Source: Microbulbifer variabilis (GTDB taxonomy: Bacteria > Pseudomonadota > Gammaproteobacteria > Pseudomonadales > Cellvibrionaceae). From it: a stretch of DNA of 64,000 bases. The stretch's first letter is position 1; every line of letters starts with the position of its first letter. The notes under the pieces were generated by a model, which searched no databases, had not been told where the DNA came from, and worked only from the letters and a program-made list of their open reading frames with translations. The stretch is from NCBI RefSeq assembly GCF_020524905.1, contig NZ_JAIVKI010000020.1, forward strand, positions 1 through 64,000. The letters run 5' to 3'. Below, one piece after another: positions 1-9,643 of this stretch. Both the position numbers and the translations under genes were made by a program.

Positions 1-1
1 T

Positions 2-103
2 CGTGTTCATAACCGCGATCTTGCCAAACCATTTAAATGGACAAAGAGCGCCGACACGATACTGGCTTCAGTGCAGCGAGCCAAAAATGTGTCACCTAAT
101 TAA
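2..103 (+). mobile_element. C-terminal tail of an IS630-family transposase (cut by the window edge)
   Basis: Frame 2 is open from the left edge and encodes 33 residues before TAA at 101-103. The tail contains the stretch AKPFKWTKSAD followed by TILASVQRAK, which is the characteristic end of IS630-family DDE transposases. The rest of the element lies outside the window, so I cannot say whether the gene is intact. I found no clear terminal inverted repeat in the 90 bases after the stop. The convergent RND pump gene ends at 196, so the insertion sits immediately downstream of the efflux operon. Confidence 0.7.
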
Positions 104-195
104 CCGCATGGTCCACTAGAACAGTACTACTCGGTTTGTCAGCAAGTATGCCGCTTGTAGTGGAAGTCTATGGTTTTCTTCAACCCCGGTAGTAA

Positions 196-3100
196 CTACC
201 CAGCAATGACCGCCACCTGTTGGGTTAATTCCTCCATTTCCTCACCATCCTCCTGAGGCTCCGTAAAACCAAAATCCTCCAAAATTCCATAAAGCGCCGG
301 CAGTACCAAAAGGATCAACACGGTTGAGCTACTGATACCGAACACAATACTGGTCACCAGAGGCACCAACACCTGAGCTTGCAGACTTGTTTCAAACAGT
401 AGAGGCAAAAGTCCAGCGACAGTTGTAAGCGAAGTCAGTAGGATTGCGCGGAAACGATCGCGGCTGGCTTGGCTTGCGGCACTATGTACATCCATGCCTT
501 CGCGCACACGTTGCTTCACAAACTCCACCAGCAAGATGGAGTCATTTACCACAATACCTGCTAGGGAGACAAAGCCCATCATGCTAGGCATGGACATATT
601 CTGCCCCATAATCAGGTGCCCCCAGATAACGCCGATCAGCGCTAGGGGAATAGCAACCAACACAATCAAGGGCTCTACATAGCTGCGGAATTGCAAGGAC
701 AATAACAGGTAGATACCAATAGCACCGATTAACAGAGCGCGGCCGATAGATTTACCGGTGACCTTACTATTCTTTATCTCCCCTTCCATATCCACACGCA
801 GCTCAGGGAATTCTTCCATTAACTCAGCAAGAAATTTTTCCTGAGTATCACCAAGTACCTGTCCTGCGTTGGCTTTCTCGGTGAAAACATCGGCGAACAC
901 ACTGACTACGCGCTCACCATCAATCCGCTGAATCCGCGCGTAGTCGCGGTTCATTTCAATATCGGCAATGGCAATTAATGGAACACGCTGCTTGGTCACA
1001 GGGTGGATAATTACCAGTTCATCGAAGCGACTCAGGGCTCCGCGGGAATCCGCATCCATACGCACTTGAATCTCATAGGTTTCCCTTCGGTATTGGATCT
1101 CATCAATTTCCATTCCTTGATAAGCGGCGCGCAACTGGTTGGCGACATTGCTGGCATCCAGGCCGGAAGCGTAGGCACCTTCACGCATTTTTATGGTTAA
1201 TTGTGGCTTTCCTGGACGTAGATCATCTACCACATTCACTACGCCATCATATCCCCGCAGCCAATTTTGCAAACGAATAGAAACCGCTTTCAGCTGATCC
1301 AGCTCAAGCCCAGAAAGACGCAAGTGGATAGCACGGCCTGCGGGACCGAGGACGGGCTCTTTGTAAAGAATGGCGATCGCTCCAGGGGTTTCGCCAGCTG
1401 CCTCGCGCCAAGCGTGACGCAACTCATCCATACTGGTATTGCGTCCTTCCGCAGCCAACAAGTCAACATTGATCGTTGCCACATGGGGGCCAGTTTCAAA
1501 AGCATCACCATTTACCCCGAAAGTAACACTGGTGTGATTGACGAGAGGGGCACTTTCCTCTTCGGAAAGTACTGCAGCAACCCGCTCAAGTGCATCCAAC
1601 TGTTTATCAACCAGTTTTTCCATATCCTGTAGGGAAGTACCCTGAGGCATTAGAATGCGAGCTTGTAGTAGATCGCCCTCTAAGGTTGGGAATCCCTGAA
1701 ACTTCACAATTCCCGCTGGCAACAAACTTACAGTCAAGAAGAAAAGAGCAAGCACACCACCAACAAAGGCGTAGCGATATTTAACAGCCCAATCGGCCGC
1801 GCGCCCCACACTTTCACGCCAGCCTTCAAAGCGCTCAGCAAAAGCCTGCTTCCAGGCGGGCGTACGGCTTTTATGCTCAAGCGCATGGCGCAGGTGTGCA
1901 GGCAAAATTAAAAAGGCTTCTACCAAGCTAACGGTTAACACTGAAATCAGGACAATCGGCAGTACTTTAAGCACTTGCCCCATATCACCCTTAATAAAGA
2001 TCAGGCCACCAAATACCATCACAGTGGTTGCAAAGGAAGAAATGACTCCACGGGCAACGCGCTTGGTACCATTTATCACCGCCTCTAAAGGGGTACCTCC
2101 CTCACGGTGCTCACTAGCAATACTTTCCGAAAGCACAATGGCATCATCCATCAGGATGCCGATAGCAATGAGTAAACCCACCAAGCTGATCATGTTGATG
2201 GATACACCCATGGCAGTGATCAAAGCGAAGGAGCCGAGAAAGGATACCGGAAGCCCCATCACCACCCAGAAGACATAGCGGCCACTAAAGAATAGGTACA
2301 GTGCCAGAGCTACCAGGATCAGGCCCTGCCAGGCATTAGAGATGATCATTTGTAGCCGGTCGGCAACGATAGAGGCGCTATCCTGGGTAAGGGTTAGTTT
2401 TATACCCTCGGGCAGCTTCACATTTTCACGATCAACAAAAGCACGTACAGCTTCCAGTATACGCAGACTGTCATCCACACTGTTCTTTTCAACATTGAGA
2501 AGCGCTGCGCGATGACCATCGAAAATGATTTTATCTTCCGCCAACTCGAAGCCATCATAAATTTTCGCAATATCGCCGAGGCGGACTTCGGCACCGTCCT
2601 CGCCTTTAATAACGACAAGATTTTCCAGTTCTTCTACGGTGCGGCGCTCTTCGGTAAAACGCAGCTGGTATTCCCGATCTGGAGTGGACACCTTACCGGC
2701 AGGCATATCAATGGCCTGTTGATCGATAATATTGGCCAGCTCCATCACGCTGAGCCCATATTGACGCAGGTTGTAATCGGAAATTTCAATCTGCAACTGA
2801 TGATCAGAGAAACCTGAAATGCGCACTATGGGAATGGCAGGATCACGCAGTAATTCGCGACGGTAGTGCTCCGCCAACTGGTTCAGTTGCGGCAATGGCA
2901 TATCAGCACTGATAGCAATACTGACAACACCCTGAGTCCGCCCCATCTCTTTGACGATTGGGCGCTCGCTCTCAGCAGGCAGAGAATCAATGCTATCTAC
3001 CGCGGATTCCACATCGGCAACAAACTGGTCCATATTTCCAGTTTCCTGCATCTTAAGGGTCATTAACCCGAGATTATCCTTTGCCTCACACAAGCGCTCA

Positions 3101-3327
3101 TCAATAAAACTGATGCCATCGGTAACCTCTTCCAGGGGAAGACAGATGCTGTCTTCCACCTCTGCAGCTGCGGCACCGGCGTAAGGAACGGAGACCTGCA
3201 CTTCGAATTTATCAATCTCCGGCATAGTTTCACGCTTCATACTGGGCAGGACAAACAGCCCACTCAGCATCAGTGCGACCATTAATAGATTGGCTGCAGT
3301 GGGGTGGGCGGCAAAAAAACGAATCAC
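196..3327 (-). CDS. RND efflux pump, inner-membrane permease (AcrB/HAE1 type)
   Basis: The 1043-residue product has the length and layout of a proton-driven RND permease: TM1 near residues 10-28, a large periplasmic loop, TM2-6 from about 330, a second loop, and a final TM bundle. The proton-relay aspartate pair in TM4 is present at about residues 394-395 (GILMDDAIV). It would extrude hydrophobic or amphiphilic compounds from the periplasm or inner leaflet using the adaptor encoded just upstream. The GTG start overlaps the adaptor stop by GTGA, indicating translational coupling. The substrate cannot be told from sequence. No outer-membrane channel gene is in this operon, so it probably borrows a TolC-type channel from elsewhere. 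Confidence 0.93.
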   Translation of the reverse strand: MIRFFAAHPTAANLLMVALMLSGLFVLPSMKRETMPEIDKFEVQVSVPYAGAAAAEVEDSICLPLEEVTDGISFIDERLCEAKDNLGLMTLKMQETGNMDQFVADVESAVDSIDSLPAESERPIVKEMGRTQGVVSIAISADMPLPQLNQLAEHYRRELLRDPAIPIVRISGFSDHQLQIEISDYNLRQYGLSVMELANIIDQQAIDMPAGKVSTPDREYQLRFTEERRTVEELENLVVIKGEDGAEVRLGDIAKIYDGFELAEDKIIFDGHRAALLNVEKNSVDDSLRILEAVRAFVDRENVKLPEGIKLTLTQDSASIVADRLQMIISNAWQGLILVALALYLFFSGRYVFWVVMGLPVSFLGSFALITAMGVSINMISLVGLLIAIGILMDDAIVLSESIASEHREGGTPLEAVINGTKRVARGVISSFATTVMVFGGLIFIKGDMGQVLKVLPIVLISVLTVSLVEAFLILPAHLRHALEHKSRTPAWKQAFAERFEGWRESVGRAADWAVKYRYAFVGGVLALFFLTVSLLPAGIVKFQGFPTLEGDLLQARILMPQGTSLQDMEKLVDKQLDALERVAAVLSEEESAPLVNHTSVTFGVNGDAFETGPHVATINVDLLAAEGRNTSMDELRHAWREAAGETPGAIAILYKEPVLGPAGRAIHLRLSGLELDQLKAVSIRLQNWLRGYDGVVNVVDDLRPGKPQLTIKMREGAYASGLDASNVANQLRAAYQGMEIDEIQYRRETYEIQVRMDADSRGALSRFDELVIIHPVTKQRVPLIAIADIEMNRDYARIQRIDGERVVSVFADVFTEKANAGQVLGDTQEKFLAELMEEFPELRVDMEGEIKNSKVTGKSIGRALLIGAIGIYLLLSLQFRSYVEPLIVLVAIPLALIGVIWGHLIMGQNMSMPSMMGFVSLAGIVVNDSILLVEFVKQRVREGMDVHSAASQASRDRFRAILLTSLTTVAGLLPLLFETSLQAQVLVPLVTSIVFGISSSTVLILLVLPALYGILEDFGFTEPQEDGEEMEELTQQVAVIAG

Positions 3328-4691
3328 TGCTGCGTACCTCCAGTATTCACGAATACTGTCTGCTGGCCTCCAGATACTGATACCGCCATGCCGTCAATAG
3401 CCGGGATAACATCGGTAACAATAACTTGCTCACCGGGATTTAAACCCTCACGAATTACCGTGGTATCACCCTGGTGGTAATCCACCTGCACCGGACGCAG
3501 GCGCAACTGACCATTTTCCACCAGATACACTCTACCCTCGTGCAAGGCGCGGCGAGGAATGGCCAGCGCCGACACGGCGGGGGCGAATAACTCCACGCGG
3601 GTATACATACCGCGAAATAGCGGCGGTTTATTGCCGGCGAGGGCTTCGCCATACGGATCATCTACAGCAACAACAACGGAAAGCGTACGGCTTGTGCTAT
3701 CCAGGGTGCCGCCCAAACGCACTACCCTGCCCTTCCACTCATTATTTCCAGGGCCTCCGACCAGAGTGATTCGAGCCTCCAAGCCCAATAGCATTTTGGG
3801 CAGATCTTCTGGTGTCGGTACACGATCATTGCTTGGCCTGAGATTGCGCAATAGTGGCGCTACATGAACCATGGGAAGTTCCGCTGCAATTTCTACCTGG
3901 TCCAGGCCACTGGCATCGAACAAGCGCGCATTGCCAGCCACGTATTGGTTCTCCTCTACATAGACTTCACCAATGCGCGCATCGAAAGGTAAAACTACCT
4001 GGGTACGTTCCAGGTTGTATTTACTATCGCGCACTTGAGCTTCAGAGCGCGCAATCTGGGCCTCGATTACTTTACGGCGTGTTGGGAACAGGGAGAGCTG
4101 GCTGGTTTGGTTTTGCACCTCCTGGCGCAGGCGCAACACATTTTGCTCTTCAACATCCACACTAGAGCGGGAAACCGTGCCCTTAGCCACCAGTTTTTGT
4201 TTTCGCTCCAGCTCCTTCTCACCCAGCTTCAGTGTGCGTTCGGCAATTTCTAGAGAACGCTGGCTATTGGCCTCCTCCACTTTGAGCTCCTGCAGATTTG
4301 CCCGATTGGCTGCCAAATCGCTCTCAGCCTTGGCCAAAGCCAACTGGTAGCTGGTGTCATCAATTTTCAGAACCAAAGTGCCGGCAGGGATCATATTGCC
4401 GCGTTCCAGTTCCGGCGCTGTGTAGACAACTCGACCACTCACCTCGGCATTGGCTTCAAGAAAAGTGCTGGGTTTCACTTCACCATAAGCAACGGCTCGC
4501 GCACGCAACGGTTGCTCTTGAACCAGCACCGCATGTACCGGGGTAATCAATGTATCCTGCACATCATGTATGGGGGGGGATTTGCTCATGACCAATGCCA
4601 TGGATATAAAAACCCCCACGGCTACCAGAGTGGGAAGCGCCAGGCGGCGATTCATCAGTTTCTTTAGCTGGACCTTATTCACCACCACCAA
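3324..4691 (-). CDS. RND efflux periplasmic adaptor (membrane fusion protein)
   Basis: The 455-residue protein has an N-terminal membrane anchor (about residues 15-34), then a barrel-sandwich/lipoyl half, a long alpha-helical hairpin (about 115-215, rich in Glu, Gln, Arg and Lys), the second lipoyl half (DARIGEVYVEENQYV) and beta-barrel and membrane-proximal domains. It would bridge the pump encoded downstream to an outer-membrane channel. The open frame begins with TTG followed by three GTG codons just after GGAGA (AAATTTGGAGA-like purine run upstream), so the true start is one of these four adjacent codons. It ends in a 4-base overlap with the pump and lies 18 bases after tetR, so the three genes form one operon. 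Confidence 0.9.
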   Translation of the reverse strand: MVVVNKVQLKKLMNRRLALPTLVAVGVFISMALVMSKSPPIHDVQDTLITPVHAVLVQEQPLRARAVAYGEVKPSTFLEANAEVSGRVVYTAPELERGNMIPAGTLVLKIDDTSYQLALAKAESDLAANRANLQELKVEEANSQRSLEIAERTLKLGEKELERKQKLVAKGTVSRSSVDVEEQNVLRLRQEVQNQTSQLSLFPTRRKVIEAQIARSEAQVRDSKYNLERTQVVLPFDARIGEVYVEENQYVAGNARLFDASGLDQVEIAAELPMVHVAPLLRNLRPSNDRVPTPEDLPKMLLGLEARITLVGGPGNNEWKGRVVRLGGTLDSTSRTLSVVVAVDDPYGEALAGNKPPLFRGMYTRVELFAPAVSALAIPRRALHEGRVYLVENGQLRLRPVQVDYHQGDTTVIREGLNPGEQVIVTDVIPAIDGMAVSVSGGQQTVFVNTGGTQQ

Positions 4692-4709
4692 TCTCCAAAT
4701 GTTCGACTA

Positions 4710-5384
4710 TTACTCGGCTGCAGAGTTATTGGCCACTCCATGGAGCAGCAGCTTTACTGTGTGATCAATCCACTTTTCGCTGTTTTCCTCATCCAACATA
4801 AAAGCGAAAATTTCTTTAAAGGGGTCCCCAGCAATAAACGGAAAAGCGATCAGACTGATAAATGAAATAGGCATCAGGTTGACATCTAGATCTGGGCGCA
4901 GATGACCGACACATTGAAGCACATGCAAAAGTTCGCGCAGCTTTGGGCCCAGTGCAGAAGCCAGTCTATCGGTAAACAATTCGCGCATTCGTCCGGGTTT
5001 GGAGGCCACCTCCCCCACAATCAAACGGGGTATCCAAGGTTCGCGGATATAAAGGCGAATAATACGGGCCATCGCCTCCTTCAGGGTCTCTAAGGTGGGC
5101 TCTTTTACTTCCAAACTCATATTGAGGAATGCCGGGCCGAACTGCATAAACTGGCCGCGGATAACCTCGATAATCAGCCCCTCTTTACCGTCAAAGTGAT
5201 AGCTGATCATGGCGGAATTTACTCCAGCACCCTGAGCAATTTCTCGAATAGAGATATCGCGAAACGGCTTCTCTCGAAGCAGCCTGTGGGCGGATTGCAT
5301 CAGGGCCCCACGTACCTGTTTCTCGCGCTCCAGATTCCTTGGCCGCCCGCGCCCACGGGTTGGTGTGGTTTTCGTCAACTTCAT
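4710..5384 (-). CDS. TetR-family transcriptional repressor of the efflux operon
   Basis: The 224-residue protein has a basic N-terminus (RGRGRPRN) and a TetR helix-turn-helix at about residues 25-70 (FRDISIREIAQGAGVN, then MISYHFDGKEGL). The remainder is the helical ligand-binding and dimerisation part. It is the first gene of the operon tetR-adaptor-pump, and a near-perfect palindrome lies 8 bases before its ATG. This arrangement implies autorepression of the operon, relieved by a pump substrate, as known for AcrR-like regulators. The ligand is unknown. The ATG start is preceded by a GTGGGG run. Confidence 0.9.
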   Translation of the reverse strand: MKLTKTTPTRGRGRPRNLEREKQVRGALMQSAHRLLREKPFRDISIREIAQGAGVNSAMISYHFDGKEGLIIEVIRGQFMQFGPAFLNMSLEVKEPTLETLKEAMARIIRLYIREPWIPRLIVGEVASKPGRMRELFTDRLASALGPKLRELLHVLQCVGHLRPDLDVNLMPISFISLIAFPFIAGDPFKEIFAFMLDEENSEKWIDHTVKLLLHGVANNSAAE

Positions 5385-5391
5385 GCCCCAC

Positions 5392-5415
5392 TTAATTAAT
5401 CACGCGATTAATTAA
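5392..5415. promoter_or_regulatory. Palindromic operator for the adjacent TetR regulator
   Basis: A perfect inverted repeat has arms TTAATTAATC and GATTAATTAA separated by ACGC, 24 bases in all. It lies directly upstream of the tetR start codon, the usual location of a TetR-family autoregulatory operator, and would control the whole tetR-adaptor-pump operon. The palindrome is seen directly; the assignment to this regulator is inferred from position. Confidence 0.65.
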
Positions 5416-5665
5416 ATAATAGAGGTTAGTGGAAAACAAGCTAGAAAAGGGACTATTTGGTCAAAACTGAATGGCACGCCCGAGAGTAAACAATAAAAAC
5501 CCAGTTAACGACTAATCAGTCAAAACAGGAAGCTCTCTTAAAATCGACTGAAAACTGGGGATACCTTGCTCAACACCACATGGGTGGCGGGAGAACTTTT
5601 ATGGCTAACTGTTGTGATAAGGTGAAATCACCGCGCAGTGGCAAATCTGGACTTAGGGCGAGAAA

Positions 5666-5692
5666 CAAAAAAAGGCCCGCTAGGGGCCTTTA
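5666..5692 (-). terminator. Rho-independent terminator of tnaA
   Basis: On the minus strand an AAAGGCCC / GGGCCTTT stem with a short loop runs into a T-rich tract (TTTTTTTG). It lies about 60 bases after the tnaA stop and separates tnaA from the tetR operon, which reads in the same direction. The rest of the 5416-5750 spacer shows no gene; it should contain the tetR promoter. Confidence 0.8.
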
Positions 5693-5750
5693 TCGAAAGA
5701 AGTAACTCAGCAGAAATTACTTGGTCAATGCCTGTTGAGCTTCTCACTCA

Positions 5751-7151
5751 CTAAAGGGATTTAAATCTGGCCGTAAAGTGTCGCAACACTGGTGGCTCAT
5801 ATTCAAAACTAAGCCCCTTCAATTCATGCGCTCGGTTCTGCAACTCTATGATCGCATCGGCAATATAATCCATATGATCATTGGTATAGACACGCCGTGG
5901 AATCGTCAAGCGCATTAATTCCAGATCGGCCTTCTTCTGCTCACCGGATTCAGGATCACGCCCCAATAGTAAGGAACCAATCTCTACCGCACGGATACCC
6001 GCCTCCAAGTACAGTGCATTAGTTAAAACTTGTGCAGGGAATTGCTCCGGTGGGATATGCGGCAGAATCTTAGCTGCATCAACAAACACCGCATGGCCAC
6101 CTGTCGGATACTGGATAGGCACCCCACCCTCGCGCAAACGCTCACCCAAGTAAGCCACCTGGCTGATACGGTAATGCAGGAAGTTCTCATCGGCTGCCTC
6201 ATAAAGGCCACGCGCCAATGCCTCCATATCTCGCCCCGCCATGCCCCCATACGTCACAAAGCCCTCCATAGGCACACAGCGGGTTCGTACCGCCTGGAAA
6301 AGCTCTTCGTGATCGCGTATACAACAGAGGCCACCAATGTTCACCATGGGATCTTTCTTGGCAGACATGGTCAGCATATCGCCGTACTGATACATCTCGC
6401 GAATAATCTCCAGGATCGACTTATCCTGATATCCCTCTTCGCGCTGCTTGATAAAGTAGGCATTCTCACAGTAACGCGCCGAGTCAATCACCACCGGGAT
6501 ATCGTATTTCGTGGCGATCTCATACACAGCGCGCATATTCGCCATGGAAACCGGCTGCCCCCCAGAACTGTTACAAGTTATCGTAGTGATAATTGCACAA
6601 ATATTATTCGCGCCGTGCTCCTCAATGGTCTCGACCAGTCGCTCTAAATCAAAATTACCTTTCCAGTCATAAGCCGTTAAGGTATCAAAAGCTCGCTTGT
6701 CCAACACATTAACCGCCTTGCCGCCATTCAACTCAATATGGCCCGCGGTGGTATCGAAGTGATAGTTGGAGATAAAGACCGGCGTGGTACCGCCACGTAC
6801 CTGGCGCATACGCTCAATCAGGGCGGGAAACAGGATCTGTTCAGCACCGCGACCCTGGTGGGCAGGAACGGTTAATTTGTATTCAAAAAAGTGCTCGACT
6901 GCTTGACACAAATTGTAATAATTGCGGCTACCTGCGTAAGACTCGTCCCCCAACATCAAACCGGCCCACTGGTTATCGCTCATCGCCCCAGTGCCAGAAT
7001 CCGTCAACAAATCGATATAGACATCATCACTACGCAGCAAGAAAGGGTTCAAGCCAGCTTCCGCTAGAGCCTTTTCTCTGTCGGCCAGAGTGGTCATTTT
7101 GATCGGCTCAACCATCTTGATGCGGAATGGCTCAGGAATACGCTTCATCAT
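5751..7151 (-). CDS. tnaA: Tryptophanase (L-tryptophan indole-lyase)
   Basis: This PLP enzyme converts L-tryptophan to indole, pyruvate and ammonia. It follows tryptophanase and tyrosine phenol-lyase along its full length: EPFRI at the N-terminus, [19 protein letters not shown]-like [17 protein letters not shown], and the PLP lysine in MSAKKD. Two positions that separate the sister enzymes both point to tryptophanase: GIRAVEIG (tyrosine phenol-lyase has Arg at the Val position) and the C-terminal LRHFTA (tyrosine phenol-lyase has LRFFTA). The frame is open to a TTG at 7166, but an AAGGAA ribosome site places the start at the ATG at 7151 or the next codon. No Trp permease gene follows; a terminator does. 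Upstream RNA structure is described separately. Confidence 0.92.
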   Translation of the reverse strand: MMKRIPEPFRIKMVEPIKMTTLADREKALAEAGLNPFLLRSDDVYIDLLTDSGTGAMSDNQWAGLMLGDESYAGSRNYYNLCQAVEHFFEYKLTVPAHQGRGAEQILFPALIERMRQVRGGTTPVFISNYHFDTTAGHIELNGGKAVNVLDKRAFDTLTAYDWKGNFDLERLVETIEEHGANNICAIITTITCNSSGGQPVSMANMRAVYEIATKYDIPVVIDSARYCENAYFIKQREEGYQDKSILEIIREMYQYGDMLTMSAKKDPMVNIGGLCCIRDHEELFQAVRTRCVPMEGFVTYGGMAGRDMEALARGLYEAADENFLHYRISQVAYLGERLREGGVPIQYPTGGHAVFVDAAKILPHIPPEQFPAQVLTNALYLEAGIRAVEIGSLLLGRDPESGEQKKADLELMRLTIPRRVYTNDHMDYIADAIIELQNRAHELKGLSFEYEPPVLRHFTARFKSL

Positions 7152-7180
7152 TATTTTCCTTATCAATCCTGACAGCGGGA

Positions 7181-7360
7181 ACTGAATTTTTGAATTCAGT
7201 CACACTGCATGCTGTTTTTAACGCGGATATAGTACAGATGAAGGGGGGAATAGGCGAATTGAAGAGGTGACAATTACACCAGTTACCCTGCCTCTCAGGG
7301 GCAAGGTGGGTAACAAGATGCTTTTAGCATGGCCTACCAATAAGGCCTACCGAAAGGCAT
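7181..7360 (-). promoter_or_regulatory. Structured leader of tnaA with possible 8-residue leader peptide
   Basis: Between the tnaA ribosome site and about 7360 the minus strand holds two inverted repeats. One is ACTGAATT/AATTCAGT (7181-7200, loop of 4), 30 bases before the start codon. The other is GTTACCC/GGGTAAC (7282-7314), extended inward by TGCC/GGCA. Further upstream is a short frame at 7334-7360 encoding MPFGRPYW then TAG. Enterobacterial tnaA is controlled by the Trp-containing leader peptide TnaC, so a Trp codon in a short upstream frame is suggestive. However, this frame lacks a convincing ribosome site and the TnaC Trp-to-Pro spacing. Confidence 0.3.
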
Positions 7361-7932
7361 CGGTATAGATAATTTTTAATGTCATCTATGCCAGATACGC
7401 GAAAGACAGCTAGTGAAACAACAGTAAGAAACGAAAAAACTTAGCTGCTTGCCGTGTTGAAGCATTAACCTACTTACTGTAACAGTTAACCCACGCACTT
7501 AAATATCCATACACGCTTCAACTCCCAAAAAATAATGAACCGTTTTCCTCAGACCTATTTAATCATTATTAAACTCAAAAAGAGCAGAAGCTCAAGATAA
7601 CTGGAATTATTGTACCAAATTTAATGCAGACCATTAAAACAAGTGATATTTACTTGGCCAAAATCGTACTGTAAGCTTCCCTTTAATTATTGGAAAATTT
7701 AAACCATGGAGGGAAAACTTAATTCAATGATCTCATCTCAAGTAATCCATCACTTGAGAAACTGAGGATTTTTTACAACCTACTTCGCACATAAATATTA
7801 AAGTCTCACTATTTTATGATACTTTTTCTTACGTGTGATTTTAGAGATGCCAAGTAGGCAGGCAAGTGAATTCACCATTTTGCCCCACAACAATACTTGG
7901 TTTAACAAGACGAACTTAAGCAGTAGATATAT
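7361..7932. other. Intergenic region without recognised gene
   Basis: This AT-rich stretch separates two divergent genes, tnaA (minus) and a secreted-protein gene (plus). It contains stops in all frames at short intervals and no RNA gene that I can recognise. The promoters of both flanking genes should lie here, but I could not single out convincing -35/-10 pairs. Confidence 0.5.
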
Positions 7933-8757
7933 ATGTTTCCAAAATTTGCCTTAGCAGCAGCCATTTCAGCAGCCTTTCTGGCTTTTGAAGCACAAGCAAA
8001 AACCTTCAAGTACGAAACTCTAGAACTCGATTCAGCTAACGCTGCCGTACAGTACCCAGGCCTCGACTTAAATGGGGCCAGCTATGCGACCTTAACTGTT
8101 GATCAAGCTCACTCCTCGGCTCCCGCGATTATAACCTCGTTAGAAGTGAACTTCCCCAACGCACCCAAGCTAACTGCAAAGAACTTCAACCTCCATGATG
8201 GCTTACATCAGGCAACAGTTGGCAACGCCTGGGTATATCGCCAGCTCAACATCATAGTTGACGAATCAGATTTTGAAAATTCAAATGATCAAAGAATTCA
8301 CTTTGGTGGCTTTGTATCCGAAGCCGACAGCTTTATTGGCACAGGGCAACCAGGAAACCTGGGGCAGCCATTATTTGATGCCTGGGGGCGCCTAGTGGAT
8401 GTAACGCCAAGCAAGATAACTGATGTCAAAATGCTAACCGTCGATGGAAGCAAACTCAGATTATCACTTAGCAATAAACTCGCTAAACACCCTAACTCTA
8501 ACGATGAAAATGCAGTTGTTATTGATTCATTATGGTTTGGAAACGGGGAAGAAAAATTGTATGTTCCTATTTCCGTGTTCGGCAATAAAGCCAAATTTAC
8601 TGAGCCATACAAACTCAATATATCTACAACTTCCGGCCCTGATGGGGATGAACACTTCATTCATGTTCTAGCAAGAGATGAGCATGGCAATGAATTGCCC
8701 TCCGCAGAAGTTCCCCTGCAGCATCTGCTCGAAGAAGCTTATCGTAACCATCAATAG
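7933..8757 (+). CDS. Exported protein of unknown function
   Basis: The 274-residue product starts with a typical Sec signal peptide (MFPKFALAAAISAAFLAF, cleavage likely after EAQA at residue 22). The mature part is beta-rich in appearance, without Cys, and has no motif I recognise; a possible interior landmark is GNAWVYRQLNIIVDES. It stands alone, divergent from tnaA and followed by its own terminator, so it is probably a single-gene unit. Localisation to the periplasm or outside is inferred from the signal peptide; no function is assigned. Confidence 0.75.
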   Translation: MFPKFALAAAISAAFLAFEAQAKTFKYETLELDSANAAVQYPGLDLNGASYATLTVDQAHSSAPAIITSLEVNFPNAPKLTAKNFNLHDGLHQATVGNAWVYRQLNIIVDESDFENSNDQRIHFGGFVSEADSFIGTGQPGNLGQPLFDAWGRLVDVTPSKITDVKMLTVDGSKLRLSLSNKLAKHPNSNDENAVVIDSLWFGNGEEKLYVPISVFGNKAKFTEPYKLNISTTSGPDGDEHFIHVLARDEHGNELPSAEVPLQHLLEEAYRNHQ

Positions 8758-8788
8758 TTTTAGCTAAGCCCTAAGACTCGAAAGTGGG

Positions 8789-8854
8789 GAAAGTGACCTT
8801 GCTGGATTTAGCTTACAGTATTTCGGTAAGGTCACTTTCGCATTGACATTTTTT
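8789..8854 (+). terminator. Likely terminator after the exported-protein gene
   Basis: A perfect 12-base inverted repeat (GAAAGTGACCTT at 8789-8800 and AAGGTCACTTTC at 8828-8839) with a 27-base loop is followed by a T-run at 8849-8854. The loop is long for a simple terminator. The remaining spacer to 9067 holds no gene that I can see. Confidence 0.55.
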
Positions 8855-9067
8855 AGCCAAAAAAACTTGGGAAATAGAAAACCAGTCAAATCTATCTGAT
8901 TGCCAACAGCTCAAGCCAAACAGAAAACAATCATAAGAAATCTGTCGCATTTATGGGGTGACCACTGCCACCCAAAAGCTCACCCAGGATCAGATTAAGT
9001 ATTTCAGACAGCTATCAGAGTGAGTTATTACATCAGCTCTATTAACCGTTAAGGAGCTTTCAGCCAT

Positions 9068-9433
9068 CTAAACCAACGCATTCACCTCAACCTTAATCCC
9101 CACCGGATCAAAAAACACCAGCTGCCTGAGGTTACGGCCAGGTACATCCATCTGCTCACTGGCAATGTCCATTGAATCCAATCGTTCTTTTATCGGCTGA
9201 AGATCATCCGTATGGAAAGCCACATGATCCAGGTAGGGCTTTGAAGGTTGCTTTTCAGAAACCTCGCCTTCGATCAGGTGAACGATTGGTTTGCCGTTGC
9301 CGTAGAGCCAAAAACCATTGTTCTTAAAATTTGGCCGCTCACCTTCGGTGAGACCAAGGACTTTTATATAGAAATCCCGTACGCGCAGTAGTTGATCTTG
9401 AGGTGCGGTGATATTGAAGTGATCCAGTTGCAT
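9068..9433 (-). CDS. VOC/glyoxalase-fold metalloprotein
   Basis: This 121-residue single-unit VOC (vicinal oxygen chelate) protein begins MQLDHFNITA, giving the first metal-ligand His at position 5. It continues with RDFYIKVLGL, a central strand LDHVAFHTDD with the second His, and ends with GIKVEVNA carrying the C-terminal Glu ligand. Such proteins act as lyases, dioxygenases or resistance proteins; the specific reaction cannot be told. It is transcribed toward tnaA from its own short unit, about 210 bases after the CoA-transferase gene. Confidence 0.8.
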   Translation of the reverse strand: MQLDHFNITAPQDQLLRVRDFYIKVLGLTEGERPNFKNNGFWLYGNGKPIVHLIEGEVSEKQPSKPYLDHVAFHTDDLQPIKERLDSMDIASEQMDVPGRNLRQLVFFDPVGIKVEVNALV

Positions 9434-9608
9434 AACGCTTCCCTGTGTTATTGGCTTTATAAGCTATAGACGGAGAACATCCTGCTCTTTGGGCCGAAAG
9501 AAGGCATGAAGCCGGTTACGAGCCCACTGTAATGCATTCAAAGCTTACCTAAAGAATGGAGGCTCTTTGCCTTCCCCCTGTAACATCTGGCTCAATGTTT
9601 TGATTTAA

Positions 9609-9632
9609 GCCCGGCAAAATATTCTGCCGGGC
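9609..9632 (-). terminator. Hairpin terminator after the CoA-transferase gene
   Basis: GCCCGGCA (9609-9616) and TGCCGGGC (9625-9632) form a perfect 8-bp GC-rich stem with an 8-base loop, 11 bases after the stop of the CoA-transferase gene. Downstream on the minus strand comes TTAAATCAAAA, only weakly T-rich, so termination efficiency is uncertain. Confidence 0.6.
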
Positions 9633-9643
9633 CCGTGATAGGA

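Noticed and set aside
6030..6647. 205-codon plus-strand frame
   Set aside because: It lies wholly antisense to tnaA, has no ribosome site and a protein composition typical of a shadow frame.
5751..7151. Tyrosine phenol-lyase instead of tryptophanase
   Set aside because: The two discriminating positions (Val in GIRAVEIG, His in LRHFTA) are those of tryptophanase; several other segments resemble tyrosine phenol-lyase but are shared by both.
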